Position numbers and translations under genes: made by a program. Under the pieces are notes generated by a model that made no database searches, had not been told where the DNA came from, and saw only the letters and a list, made by a program, of their open reading frames with translations. From Maniola hyperantus (lineage: Eukaryota; Arthropoda; Insecta; Lepidoptera; Nymphalidae), in assembly GCF_902806685.2 (NCBI RefSeq), contig NC_048557.2, positions 1,178,001 to 1,242,000 of the forward strand: a stretch of DNA of 64,000 bases, read 5' to 3'. Below are positions 20,223-30,277 of the stretch, in pieces. The stretch's first letter is position 1. Each line of letters starts with the position of its first letter.

Positions 20223-21175
20223 TTTATTAAGAAAACATTATTTGTGACTATTTCCTTTGCGCTATTTATTGGACAGATTTCCGAAGCGAGCTCTGCAAGC
20301 TCTCGGAAGAACTGAATGATTCGAACTGTGAAAGGACGATATTTTATGTAGAGTCGTAGCATAGAATAGGTATTTATTAGTACCTTCCAAGTTCCGTTCT
20401 AGTCCTCTTTTAAGTCATTGATCAATCTTCTATGCAAAACAAACATACCTACTAGTCGGTGCTATTTTAATAACCTAACTAGTTAAGTAATTGATCATTA
20501 TAAATCGTTACAAAGAAAATTAAAACGCATTTTTATCTCAAAAAAAATATTTTTATTACTTGGTGACATTGCGACAATAATATAATCCCTTTCTATCACA
20601 ATATAAATTACCTATTGACTTTTTAACTAATCAAATTATATACCTATAGCATACTTACCTAATTAATTGTCTTAAAACTACTTAAAGCGATATGGGATTG
20701 AAGTTGCATACGGATGCTCTCGACGCATTGCGGACTGACGGGAGGGAGCGGTAGTCTGGGTCGCTGGTTATTGCAGGCTTTATATAAATATTTATATTTA
20801 AAATTCTATGTTCTCTATTACCATAAAATAATACCGTAATCCCTAAGTGTAATAAACGTTGAACGTAAATACGATTTTTTTTTTGGAATTAGTTTTATAT
20901 CAAACGAATAAATTTATGGTTTTTCTCCTAATGGTCGTGTAAAAAATGCGTGTTTTAGGGAAACTTCGCGATCTTTTAGTGTCGAGCTAAATTGTGCAAA
21001 TCGTGTTTTGGCTCTCGTAATTTCAGTAAAGAATATCTTTAATTTTTAAGATATTAAAAAATAAATATACCAATTCGGAGTTTTTGTGACCAAAACTTGA
21101 TTCTTTGAACATCCGAACTGTGTCTCAACGCCGCTTTTGGGACGCGTTTCGCCTTAATAAATAAAACTTAATATA
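20223..21175. other. Probable 3' UTR / intron of the unidentified gene
   Basis: It is AT-rich, unique within the window and free of recognised repeats. A minus-strand AATAAA at 20552-20557 lies about 620 nt past the stop at 21176 and could end the shorter mRNA. Confidence 0.4.
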
Positions 21176-21381
21176 CTAACTCCTCGCATGTGTAGGCAGC
21201 GGTTCCAGGGTGGGCTTGTCCATGTCCCGCTCATACAACTCGCGAGCTACCTTCATCAGTTCTGTATCCTTGATGGCAAGTTTGGGAGCAAGTGGTAGAG
21301 TCACCTCCTCCACCACCACATCCTCAGGCTTACACGGCCGGCGTTTCTTCTCTCGAGGCTTGAAAGGTCTGGTTTTGAATT
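21176..21381 (-). CDS. Alternative last exon (a) of an unidentified host gene
   Basis: The acceptor is gcggaatatttcag. The exon is open for 67 residues to TAG and enters in phase 1, which also fits the donor at 23196 (junction P|EFKTRPFKPREKKRR). The product is basic at first, with PREKKRRPCKPEDVVVEE. It is then helical and charged, with KDTELMKVARELYERDMDKP. No domain was recognised. Either this exon or the one at 19695 can end the same reading frame. Alternatively it belongs to a separate gene and the phase match is chance (one in three). Confidence 0.65.
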
Positions 21382-21477
21382 CTGAAATATTCCGCAAGTT
21401 TTTGACAAAACCTAAATCCAGGCGGATATAGTCGCTGGCATTAATAGCTAGTTTCTAATAAGTATTCGTATGAATGA

Positions 21478-21717
21478 CTAGCTTATGCTCGCGACTTCGT
21501 CTGCGTGGACTACACTTTCAAACCCCTATTTCACCCCCTTAGGAGTTGAATTTTCAAAATTCCTTTCTTAGCGGATGCCTACGTCATAATAGCTATCTGC
21601 ATGCCAAATTTCAGCCCGATCCGTCCAGTAGTTTGAGCTGTGCGTTGATAGATCAGTCAGTCAGTCAGTCAGTCAGTCAGTCAGTCAGTCACCTTTTCCT
21701 TTTATATATATAGATTA
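21478..21717 (-). mobile_element. Repeat A with an expanded (GTCA)n
   Basis: It holds about nine GTCA units, the longest run among the repeat A copies together with that at 23.7 kb. It lies in the intron upstream of the exon at 21381. Confidence 0.85.
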
Positions 21718-21871
21718 TGAAAAAATATTATTATGAATCACATCCAATAGTACGGTTTTAGATAGGTAGATAACACCTAATTATATTTTTGAAACAGAAA
21801 AGAAAAGCTAGACAATCTGACAAGGTGTATGTAAGTCAAGGTCATGTAAACGGGTAGGTAGGTGCGTAAAT

Positions 21872-22287
21872 TAAAAAAAACCAGCCAAGTGCGAGTCAAA
21901 CTCGCGCATTGAGCGTTCCGTACTCGAGTATTTTTTTCGACATTTTACACAATAAATCATAAACCATAATGCATAAAAATACATAAAAATCTGTTTTAAA
22001 ATGTACAGATAAAGCCCTTTCATATAATACCCCACTTGGTATAGTTATCTTACTTTGAAAGTTGAAATATATTTTCTCATGAACACATTTTAATTTTTTT
22101 TGTGATGTAACCACAAATTCACGGTTTTCGGATTTTTCCCCTAAGGCGTGCTATAATACCTACCTACCTACCAAATTTCATAATTCTAGGTCAACGGGAA
22201 GTACTCTATAGGTTTCTTGACAGACAGACAGACAACAAAGTGATCCTATAAGGGTTACGTTTTTCCTTTTGAGGTACGGAACCCTAA
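21872..22287 (-). mobile_element. Repeat H, full-length copy
   Basis: It is bounded by ccagccaagtgcgagtcaaa and its opposite end tgaggtacggaaccctaaaa. It is 416 bp and non-coding, with a cagacagacagaca run. Confidence 0.8.
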
Positions 22288-22521
22288 AACATCAGTTATG
22301 AAGTGTCCAAATCATTAAATAGTTTCTGCCAGAGTGATAGATCCGACTACGCACGGGCCAACCATGAGAGTAAGGTTAGATGACATTTATAATAATATTT
22401 TCTGACCGATATTTATGAAAATGTGGCGGAAACAATTAATTATTAAGATGGCTTCAGTTTCTTGCAAACTTTCCTTTGTATTCCTCAGTTTTGAGTATAA
22501 AACTATTTAGTAAGTACAGGC

Positions 22522-22735
22522 AGTTTTTTTTTTTTAAAGAATATTAGCCATGTTAAATGACTAATATTCCTCTTTCCTCTCCAACTAAGCGTCAGGCTTG
22601 TGCTAGGAGTAGGTACGACAATAGTGCAACGGGCGGGGTTTGAACCGTCGACCTTTCGGTTTTCAGTCCACTCCTTTACCGGTTGAGCTATTGAGGCTTC
22701 ATCATGACCTATTGAGAAGAAGATACTCAGTTGGA
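22522..22735 (-). mobile_element. SINE C copy
   Basis: It has a poly(T) start (poly(A) tail on minus), a B box (ggtttgaaccgt) and an A-box region at gctattgaggc. It shares the 5' extension with the 12.56-kb copy. Confidence 0.8.
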
Positions 22736-23195
22736 GAAAGACCCGCCCCGGCTTCGCTCAGGTGCAATGTAGATAGTAATGTGATGTCAGTGTGGTTATT
22801 TTGTTAGAAATAGGTACTTATTTGAAAAGAATAAGACGATTTTTGATGAAAGCTCTCAGTCCGCTTGATTTCTTCCGACATCTTGAACAATTATCGTCTT
22901 ACTGATTTCAACAAATTAACACAAAACAATATTAAACTATACCTACGTATAAACCTTCGCCTTGAATCACTCTTTCTATTGATGAAAACCGCATAAACCT
23001 CTTAAGAATCCGTTGCGTAGTTCAAAAGATCTAAGCGTACAATTATTTAGAGACACGTACCTACATAGGTAGGTACACATAGAGTTTGTGGTCTCTATTT
23101 AGTAGGTAATGCGCCTTCTAATGCTTATTGTCGTTCACTGGAAGTATGTATATGAGCACAGATTAGTAATCTGTGTATATGAGTAGGACACATAC
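22736..23195. other. Intronic, no shared repeat
   Basis: Lies between candidate exons of the unidentified gene. Nothing else is seen. Confidence 0.35.
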
Positions 23196-23301
23196 CAGGT
23201 GACAGATGTGCACAGTAGTCGTTGTGGTAGGTGGACTGTCCGCGCAGACTCTTCATCGTTTCCTTGATGAACTGCTCGATTTCCTCTTCCGTCCATGCTT
23301 T
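23196..23301 (-). CDS. Internal exon of the unidentified host gene
   Basis: The exon is 106 bp with acceptor ttacctatag and donor CCTG|GTATGT, phase 0 in and phase 1 out. It encodes KAWTEEEIEQFIKETMKSLR and then GQSTYHNDYCAHLSP. The first part is an acidic helix. The STYHNDY motif is reminiscent of short Tyr-rich repeats in ciliary and sperm microtubule proteins, but this is too weak to name a family. It joins in phase 0 to the exon at 26601-26786 and in phase 1 to either last exon. Confidence 0.7.
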
Positions 23302-23404
23302 CTATAGGTAATACAAACACTCTATTTTTGCAACAACTAACATTTTTACATAGGAAATCGCGTAGTTTCGATAGTCCAATAATAATATATTATGTGACGT
23401 AAAT

Positions 23405-23470
23405 CATCATCATCATCATGATCAACCCATCGCCGGCGCACTGCAGAGCACGGGTCTCCTCTCGCATTGT
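23405..23470 (-). mobile_element. SINE B tail fragment
   Basis: It reads catcatcatcatgatcaacc up to tctcctctc, then breaks off at a short gtctaccacgca piece next to repeat H. Confidence 0.6.
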
Positions 23471-23523
23471 CTACCACGCATGGTACAGAACCGTTTGTGT
23501 CCGACTCGCACTTTGCCGATTTT

Positions 23524-24207
23524 TTAGGGTTCCGTAGCTCAAAAGGAAAAACGGAACCTTTATAGGATCACTTTGTTGTCTGTCCGTCTGTCTGTCAAGA
23601 AACCTACAGGGTACTTCCCGTTGACCTAGAATCATGAATTTGGCAGGTGGGTAGGTCTTATAGCTGACATTGGGGGAAAAATCTGAAAACCGTGAATTTG
23701 TGGTTACATCACACAAAAAAAAATTGTGGTCATAATCTAAATATATAAAAGGAAAAGGTGACTGACTGACTGAATGACTGACTGACTGACTGACTGCCTG
23801 ACTGACTGACTGACTGATCTATCAACGCACAGCTCAAACTACTGGACGGATCGGGCTGAAATTTGGCATGCAGATAGCTTTTATGACGTAGGCATCCGCT
23901 AAAAAAGGATTTTTGAAAATTCGACCCCTATGGGGGTGAAATAGGGGTTTGAAATTTGTGTAGTCCACGCGGACGAAGTCGCGAGCATAAGCTAGTAAGT
24001 AATAAAAGTATTTTCCATTTTCGAAATAAAATAACTATATCAAGTGGGGTATCATATGAAAGGTCTTCACCTGTACCTAAAACAGATTTTTATTTATTTT
24101 TATGCATCATAGTTTTTGAATTATCGTGTAAAATGTACAAAAAAATACGACGGTATTATACGGAACCCTCGTTGCGCGAGCCTGACTCGCACTTGGCCGG
24201 TTTTTAG
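23524..24207 (+). mobile_element. Repeat H split by repeat A
   Basis: The left part, tagggttccgtagctcaaaa to attgtggtcataa, and the right part, tatcaagtggggtatcat to actcgcacttggccggtttt, match consecutive parts of the intact H copy at 55.87-56.3 kb. Confidence 0.85.
23738..23996 (+). mobile_element. Repeat A, long TGAC run, inside repeat H
   Basis: About 13 TGAC-like units (some variant: tgaa, tgcc) precede tgatctatcaacgcacagct. The 3' end is the usual ataagctagt. Confidence 0.88.
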
Positions 24208-24691
24208 TTTATCATATCACTGAGTTTATGTAAAGAAATATTGTTAAGTACCACTAACATCTTCGGAGCCCACTCTCGGGTCCAGCCATTTTCCCTCTAA
24301 TTTCGCCCATCTGTTTTCAGGGCGGCACCTGAAATTTTGACCATAAGTAGAGAGGAATAATACAACGCATAGCCTAAACCACCGATGCGTCCGGAAGCAG
24401 AGTTTTGCTCAAGAGTTCCATAAAATAAATTAACTTAGCTTAAGTGAGCATATTTTTGAAAATTCAGGCTAACGCCTCCCGCGCACTGGGCGACCGATAC
24501 TAAGTATGGATATTTACTTATGTGACCAAGAACGTGACCATGTTCGCAGCGACCAAGTGACAAAATTAAGCGCGATTTTTTTGAAACGTTTTTAAGGTAG
24601 TAGGTAATTGGTGCTTTACGTGGGAGATAGAGGATTTCGAGTGGTAAATAGGGTATGATGGGAAATCTTATCGGAAATACTTATTAATTAT

Positions 24692-25009
24692 TTGATGACC
24701 TCCCTGGCGCAGTGGTCTTATTAGTGGGAGGTCGCGGGGTCGATTCCCGGCAGGGGTTTGGAATATTATAATTTCTAAATCTCTGGTCTAATCTGGAGGC
24801 TTCGGCCGTGGCTAGTTACCACCCTATCGGCAAAGCCGTGCCACCAAGCGATTTAGCGTTCCGGTACGATGCCGTGTAGAAACTAAATGGGGTGTGGGTT
24901 TAATAAAAACTGCCATACCTTTTCCAGGTTAGCCCGCTATCGTTTTAGACTGCATCATCACTTACCACCAGGTGAGATTGCAGTCAAGGTCTAACCTAAC
25001 TTGTATATG
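24692..25009 (+). mobile_element. SINE D, full length
   Basis: The tRNA-like head has gcgcagtggtcttattagtg and a B box in ggggtcgattcccgg. The body runs through tggtctaatctggaggcttc and ccaggttagcccgctatc. It ends gtctaacctaacttgtatat and enters an A-run. It is the reference copy for SINE D here. Confidence 0.85.
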
Positions 25010-25080
25010 AAAAAAAAACACGGCATGCTTGATGCTGCAGATAATGCATCTGCAGCATCAAGCATGCCGTGTTTTTTTTT
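25010..25080. repeat. Perfect 71-bp hairpin
   Basis: Perfect 33-nt arms, including the A-run and T-run, surround a 5-nt spacer aatgc. The arm contains cggcatgcttgatgctgcag. It begins exactly in the poly(A) of the SINE D. Confidence 0.95.
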
Positions 25081-25082
25081 TT

Positions 25083-25514
25083 GGTCTGTGGCACACGGCT
25101 AGTTTTTTAAGAAATGATTGTAATTCCACTTACATTTTAGTTTTCCGAATGGGATGCTGTCGATACTCATCAAAGTATTCTGTTAGGAAAGACATTTTTC
25201 ACTGAAATTTTTTAATTTATTTACCCAATACTGTTTTCCTTAATAAATAAACTCTGAAAAAATACCAACTGCTTGGTTACCTTGGCTTGATGTCAAAAAA
25301 CTTTTTAATTTCACGAATAAAAACTTTTCTTTGAAAAACTTTTATCAACCCTGAAAAGAGGTTGTACAAGCTACTTAGATGCCTGCCGCTTGTATTATGG
25401 TAAATTCCGCAAAACTACTGATTTTTCTAATTTCATTTGTTATGTTTTCATCGTATTGCATGTTTCATGAAGCATGATTTAGGTGCAGGTGTTGTCAACA
25501 TTATGGCTTATCCT
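25083..25514. other. Intronic or intergenic, nothing recognised
   Basis: No repeat is shared with the rest of the window and no exon signal is seen. Confidence 0.35.
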
Positions 25515-25726
25515 AATAATATTATAAATGCGAAAGTGTGGATGTTTGGATGTTTGTTACTCAATCACGCAAAAACGGCTGAACAGATTTGGATGAAATT
25601 TGGAATGGAGATAGATTATACCCTGGATTAACACATAGACTACTTTTTATCCCGGAAAATCAAAGAATTGCCGCGGGATTTTGAAAACTGTAAATCCTCG
25701 CGGACGAAGTGCGCGGGCATCAGCTA
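25515..25726 (+). mobile_element. Repeat I copy
   Basis: It starts attataaatgcgaaagtgtg and ends cgggcatcagctagt. The 3' hairpin box is altered to gcggacgaagtgcgcggg. Confidence 0.8.
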
Positions 25727-25763
25727 GTTTAATATAATTAAAAAAAAAATGCAGGTAGGTACC

Positions 25764-25867
25764 TATAGTACACGACAGGTCGAAGAGACACGGTGGGGAC
25801 GTCTCGCACCCCCGCACAGCCAGGGCGTTTCCTCCCTGATTGCCATTTCAACCTGTCGCGTACTATA
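25764..25867. mobile_element. MITE E copy, shortened
   Basis: Left end tatagtacacgacaggtcga and right end acctgtcgcgtactata. The core is reduced to about 55 bp. Confidence 0.8.
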
Positions 25868-26376
25868 GTTATTTGAATTCTCAGACAATGTTTTCGCTGA
25901 AATCTGTAATCCACTAAACCTACTTTAGATAGCTACGGTACTTTAATTAACTAGGCAAGCGAAATATTCTGTGACACCTCACATCCTGAATGATGAGGTT
26001 CTATCATTCCCTTGCTATTCATGTTGGCAGGTTTTTCTAACAAATAGTAGCGACTCAAGTGATTATAAACGGACAATCATTTAAAGACGAGTCAAAGAAA
26101 GTATAAGCTGATTGACATATAGGTACCTACTTGTATAATCATAGAAGTTCAAGTAGGTAGGTACTAGGTATATGATAGAGGGTAAACAAGAAGATGCATG
26201 AAGCACGCTGATACCACATTGAGGGCCTTTGTTTTCATTTATGGCAATATTGTACCTTAGATGCTTGTATCAACTAGGTACCTACAGATAGGTGTTGACT
26301 GTTGACGTACCAAACTACCAACCAACCAGTACCCAACCTTAACTATAGGTACCTAAATACTAGTGGTAGTTGGCAC

Positions 26377-26510
26377 ATAGGTCCGCGACAGGTCGAGATG
26401 GCAGTCGGGGTATAAGGCGGGGGGGACGCCCCGTACACTCGCACGTCACCCGCGCTGAGGCTGTGCGGGGCGTTCCCACCTCGATTCCCATTTCGATCTG
26501 TCGCGTACCT
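26377..26510. mobile_element. MITE E copy
   Basis: Left end gtccgcgacaggtcgagatg, right end tcgatctgtcgcgtacc, with a GC-rich core between them. Confidence 0.8.
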
Positions 26511-26600
26511 ACCTACTATACGTACCAATGCTATTGCTATCATAGCCTACCGGTTTAGTACAGATTGACAAAAAATTAATTAATAAAAATATTTAGGTAC

Positions 26601-26786
26601 CTGGTACATAGTAGGAGAAGCGCCAAAGATTAGCGACCCCTTGTTCCCAAACTCCGTTATAACTCGTTCCCGTACTGAACGTCGTTGTACAATTTTTATG
26701 CTCGCCGCTAACCGCAGACGGTCGCGTGACGGCGTCTCGTAAATCACGCCATCGTTATTTTTGGAAACCACTAATTTGTCCTCTAT
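26601..26786 (-). CDS. Internal exon of the unidentified host gene
   Basis: The exon is 186 bp with acceptor tggtagattgcag and donor CCAG|GTACCT, phase 0 in and out, encoding 62 residues. The peptide starts IEDKLVVSKNNDGVIYETPS, is rich in Arg/Leu/Ile in the middle (RLAASIKIVQRRSVRER), and ends GASPTMYQ. It splices in frame to KAWTEEEIEQ at 23301. No family was recognised. Upstream exons should lie at higher coordinates, but none could be identified with confidence. Confidence 0.7.
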
Positions 26787-26848
26787 CTGCAATCTACCAG
26801 TTCAGTATTGAATGTGCTCAGGAACTTCACAACCTTGTTCCTCCTTCA

Positions 26849-26968
26849 CTAGTACGTGACAAGTCGAGATCGCAATCGGGGAGCTCACCCGCGCTAACCC
26901 GGTGCGGGCGAGCGCTGGTGTGCGGGGCCTCATACCCCGACTGCCGTCTCGACATGTCGCGGACTATA
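26849..26968. mobile_element. MITE E copy
   Basis: Left end agtacgtgacaagtcgagat and right end gacatgtcgcggactat. It lies about 60 bp upstream (on minus) of the acceptor at 26787. Confidence 0.8.
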
Positions 26969-27427
26969 CCCAGAACAGCGAGAAACTATGAACCTCAGCA
27001 CCCTTAGGTAACTAATAATAATGTGATCGACATTTTTTTAATTGAAAATTTATTAAGGTTATTATTTTTAAAGTTTTTAGCTTTGGTTCTTTGTTATTAG
27101 TAAGGCAGGTTGCATATTTTCTATTTGAATAAATAATTATGTTTATACCTAAAAAAAAAATTGAAAATGTTACATTAGAAACTAGCCCTAGCTAATTACC
27201 GTATTAATTCATGCCCGCGTGGAATGGCGCCAAGACTGGCTGCATTTCCTTTTCTAGGTAATATTTACTAATATCTACCTACTTAGCTGGAAGTTTTCGA
27301 TGCCAGATAATTTTTTTTCCACTCAACGTCTAATCTACTCGTACGATACGATACGAATCGCTAAGGCGTGGAATACCTTCCGGCGTCCGCGTTTCGCGCC
27401 AAGTAGGTACTAGGTAGGTATACCTTA
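26969..27427. other. No gene or shared repeat seen
   Basis: AT-rich, with short runs of A and T only. Confidence 0.35.
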
Positions 27428-27610
27428 ACTTAAATACCATCGTAAGGAAACCGGCTTGTCTGAGAGTTCCCCATAATGTTCTTAAAGATGTGTGAAGTGT
27501 TCTAATCCGCAATTAGCCATCCTGGCAGACTATGATAAAACCCTTCTCATTCAGAGAGGAGACCCGTGCTCAGGGTGCACCGGCGATGGGTTGATAACAT
27601 AATGATAGGT
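27428..27610 (+). mobile_element. SINE B, headless copy
   Basis: It starts at accatcgtaaggaaaccggc and ends gcaccggcgatgggttgata. The (ATG)n tail is short. Confidence 0.75.
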
Positions 27611-28100
27611 TCACTGAGACGGCTCGTGAGGTAGGGAGTGGAAGTGGATGGCCGGAGCGTTAAAGTAAAAATCATGGATTTTAATGTCACTGTCACCTTC
27701 TCGCATCCCTGCACCCTTAGAGCGGTTACGCACTGCATCCGATCCGAGTCCGTGAAAATACGTTCTTTTTGTTATGTATGGTAGCTTATATGTCATATGT
27801 CGTAGATAATCGCTGGTATTCTCACGGATGACAGAACTCGGCTAGACGGAAGTGGGCGTGTGGAAGTGATCGCCAGTTACGGCGGTCACGCACTCATCCG
27901 ACCCCAGTCCGTGAAAATACGTTCCTTTTGATGATGGATAGAACTCGGCTGACGGGAGTGCAGTGCGTGATCGCCAGTTACGGCGGTCACGCACTCATCC
28001 GACCCCAGTCCGTGAAAATACGTTCCTTTTGATGATGGATAGAACTCGGCTGACGGAAGTGCAGTGCGTAATCGCCGTTACACATGAACCGTCTCAGTCA
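27611..28100. mobile_element. MITE-derived tandem array with inverted outer ends
   Basis: Outer inverted pieces (ggttcactgagacggctcgt near 27609, gaaccgtctcagtcaag near 28087) flank related subterminal segments. Each carries gtccgtgaaaatacgttc and gaactcggct motifs. Two exact-period 101-bp units lie inside. There is no coding capacity. Confidence 0.7.
27866..28067 (+). repeat. Tandem repeat, two 101-bp units
   Basis: Units 27866-27966 and 27967-28067 start gtgatcgccagttacggcgg and differ at only a base or two (gacggg/gacgga). A third partial start follows at 28068. Confidence 0.95.
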
Positions 28101-28159
28101 AGCTTACTCTATGCAGCTAAGAGATACACCTACAAACCTTATCTCATAAAAAAGTAGCA

Positions 28160-28911
28160 AGACACTAGGTAGGTATTGAAGGATTTCAAGACAAATAAAA
28201 CGACAATAAATAATTAGAATATTTATTTCTTTTACATTAATTTTCAATCAATTTACAATATTTAATGTAAAAACGAATTTAAATTGGTCTTCAACAGAAA
28301 AATGTCGACAAAAATTCGACATAATGTTAGGAAATGGATAACTTTTATACAAAATTATACTTCATTAATTAATGATGTTACAACTTGAATAATGATTGAT
28401 TACTTTTTTTTATATAAAAAATAAATTCGACTTCGATCTTTGATTGAATGAAATTAAAGATAACTTTAAGATTAATGAACCCTAATGAAAAACTAATTAC
28501 TTAGGTACCTAAAAGTTTTTTACGTAAAATTTACTTAAATAAAAGAAAGAAATACTAAAATAGTAAAAGTTATCTCTACCAAGTTCTAGTATAAATTTGC
28601 TAATCGAGTTTATATTCTATAACTTAAATTAATATAATTATCATTCAAGTTTATATTATCAAAAGTGATACAAATAAACTAACACAAGAGCGCAAAATAA
28701 TTAGCTCTAAAACTAAATAAGTATCATAATTAATTACAAGTTAAAATTACAACAAAGAATTGGTCACACATTATTTTTAAGAAAACTAAAAACCTTTAAT
28801 TAATAACAACTGTCCAAAGATTGTCTATTAGTCAACAGGCGTAAAAGAGGTCGTTGACTAAAGACTGAAACAAATTATCGGATAGAAGTATCTGGATACA
28901 GTTCTTGCAAT
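28160..28911. other. Repeat-free AT-rich stretch, possible 3' UTR
   Basis: About 700 bp without any repeat seen elsewhere in the window is unusual here. It has minus-strand AATAAA-type signals near 28.22 kb and lies just beyond the stop of the candidate exon at 28912, which suits a 3' UTR. Confidence 0.4.
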
Positions 28912-29017
28912 TCACGAAGGCGAGTGGACTTTACTTGTAGTTACGTCGGATACTCGGGCATTGCGTAAGACCTTGTCCAGAAGGAGCGAATTCGCCGCGA
29001 AACGTTTCGCGCGAATT
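28912..29017 (-). CDS. Candidate last exon of an unidentified gene
   Basis: An open minus-strand frame encodes IRAKRFAANSLLLDKVLRN followed by ARVSDVTTSKVHSPS and a TGA stop. Composition is protein-like, and GC content is clearly above the flanks. The possible acceptor (cgcgcgaaag) is poor, though a CTAAT-type branch motif lies about 25 nt upstream. It is followed by a repeat-free AT-rich stretch that could be its 3' UTR. A 16-bp perfect palindrome, cgcgaaacgtttcgcg, lies inside (28996-29011). No family was recognised. Confidence 0.35.
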
Positions 29018-29179
29018 CTTTCGCGCGTTAACAAGATTATTAGTTACGTAAAATAAAACCAAATTAAAATACATAAATCGTTTTATTTAATTTCATTTAA
29101 CATCATATTACTTTATTTTTATGATTAACTTAAATTGAAATAAAAACTTGATTTGTCGATCAAAACAAAGCCTACCTAA

Positions 29180-29341
29180 CGGCAAGAAAAATTGTACATC
29201 GACGTTTAGAATGAGATTTCGGTCTTTGTCACTCATACATGTGATGTGACGTTTTGTCAGTCTCAACAACAGAGACAACGCTCTACGAAACCGCCATCTC
29301 TTTCTACAGGTTGACGTACAATATGTCCTGCCGGGTACTGT
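29180..29341. mobile_element. MITE F copy
   Basis: The inner palindrome (gtgacgttttgtcagtctca, acagagacaacgctctacga) and right end gccgggtactgtac are clear. The left end is diverged. Confidence 0.75.
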
Positions 29342-29539
29342 ACTTTTGCCAATGATTAAATGTGCACTTAAGTCACTCAATGTACTCGAAATCTGCCCAG
29401 CAATGGGCTAACGTCACAGATTGGTCTGCTAAACACATCTCCGCCCATCTCCGCTTTGGTGGATACCGGGCCTGAGAGCCGACACGTCAACGTAATAGGA
29501 ACCACCAAGCTGCACTAGTTTTATTGTTAATGGAGCAAG

Positions 29540-29658
29540 TATAGTACGCGACAAGTCGTGATGGCAATCGAGGTGGGGACGCCCCTCACACGCGCACAGC
29601 CCGCGCGCTAAACCTGTGCCTCAAACCTCAATTGCCATCTCGACCTGTCGCGCTATAT
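29540..29658. mobile_element. MITE E copy
   Basis: Left end tatagtacgcgacaagtcgt and right end cgacctgtcgcgctata, with a core of about 60 bp. Confidence 0.8.
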
Positions 29659-29682
29659 GTGGACAGCTCAATATATCACGAG

Positions 29683-29722
29683 CAGTGGCGTGCACAGGAT
29701 CGCCATAGTAAGCATGTTACTT
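29683..29722. mobile_element. Fragment of the CAGTGGCG hAT-like MITE
   Basis: It contains agcagtggcgtgcacaggat and nearby agtaagcatgtta. Only the end portions remain. Confidence 0.4.
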
Positions 29723-30029
29723 GTTAGGTAGGTTAAAAACTTCTAATTGGGAATTTTACTACATTGGTCTTCCAAAATACCTAAAATCCACGTTCTTTGT
29801 TAGTTTTAAGTGTAATGACCATTTTAAATTATCGATTAAACTGAAAAAGTACGTCATTATGATGTCACGTCACATTCCAGTATTTCATAGAATATCGCAT
29901 ACTAGGTAAGTGTGCGTTTTGACGTTTGATAAAAGTTACTGATTTGAATAGTTGTCAAATACCATATTGAGCTTTTATTAAGGTTCCGTATCTCAAAAGG
30001 CAAAATGGAATTACAGAAGGCGTCGACGA

Positions 30030-30277
30030 TGATTGGTCCAATCCCAGCCCCAGCTTAAGTTCCTGCATGCGGGTAAGGGGTGAGAGTGAGTATGGTTCAG
30101 ACCTGGCCTGGCTAGAACCTGGCGCGTAGACAGCTACGACGTCATGGTTCTACCAGGTTGGCTGATCTGCCAGAGCCAGCTTGAGGTTCTACTAGAGGAT
30201 GAGTGTGACACTAGAACCTGGCGTATATAGACAAAGGCAACGTCATGGTTCCAAGTTGGGTGGAGTGTGGACCAGCA
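30030..30277. repeat. Decayed tandem copies of the GLYR1 terminal exon end
   Basis: The string ctagaacctggcg followed by a tagaca-like and cgacgtc/aacgtc-like segment occurs near 30113, 30211 and in the genuine exon at 30278. Upstream of the first two are degenerate versions of the exon's ccagcttcaggtccttctgc region (ccagcttaagttcctgcatg; ccagcttgaggttctactag). The copies carry indels and no ORF. Confidence 0.65.

Noticed and set aside
21655..21690. Direct repeats that could suggest a CRISPR-like array
   Set aside because: They are contiguous GTCA microsatellite units in repeat A, without spacers. CRISPR arrays are not expected in an insect genome.
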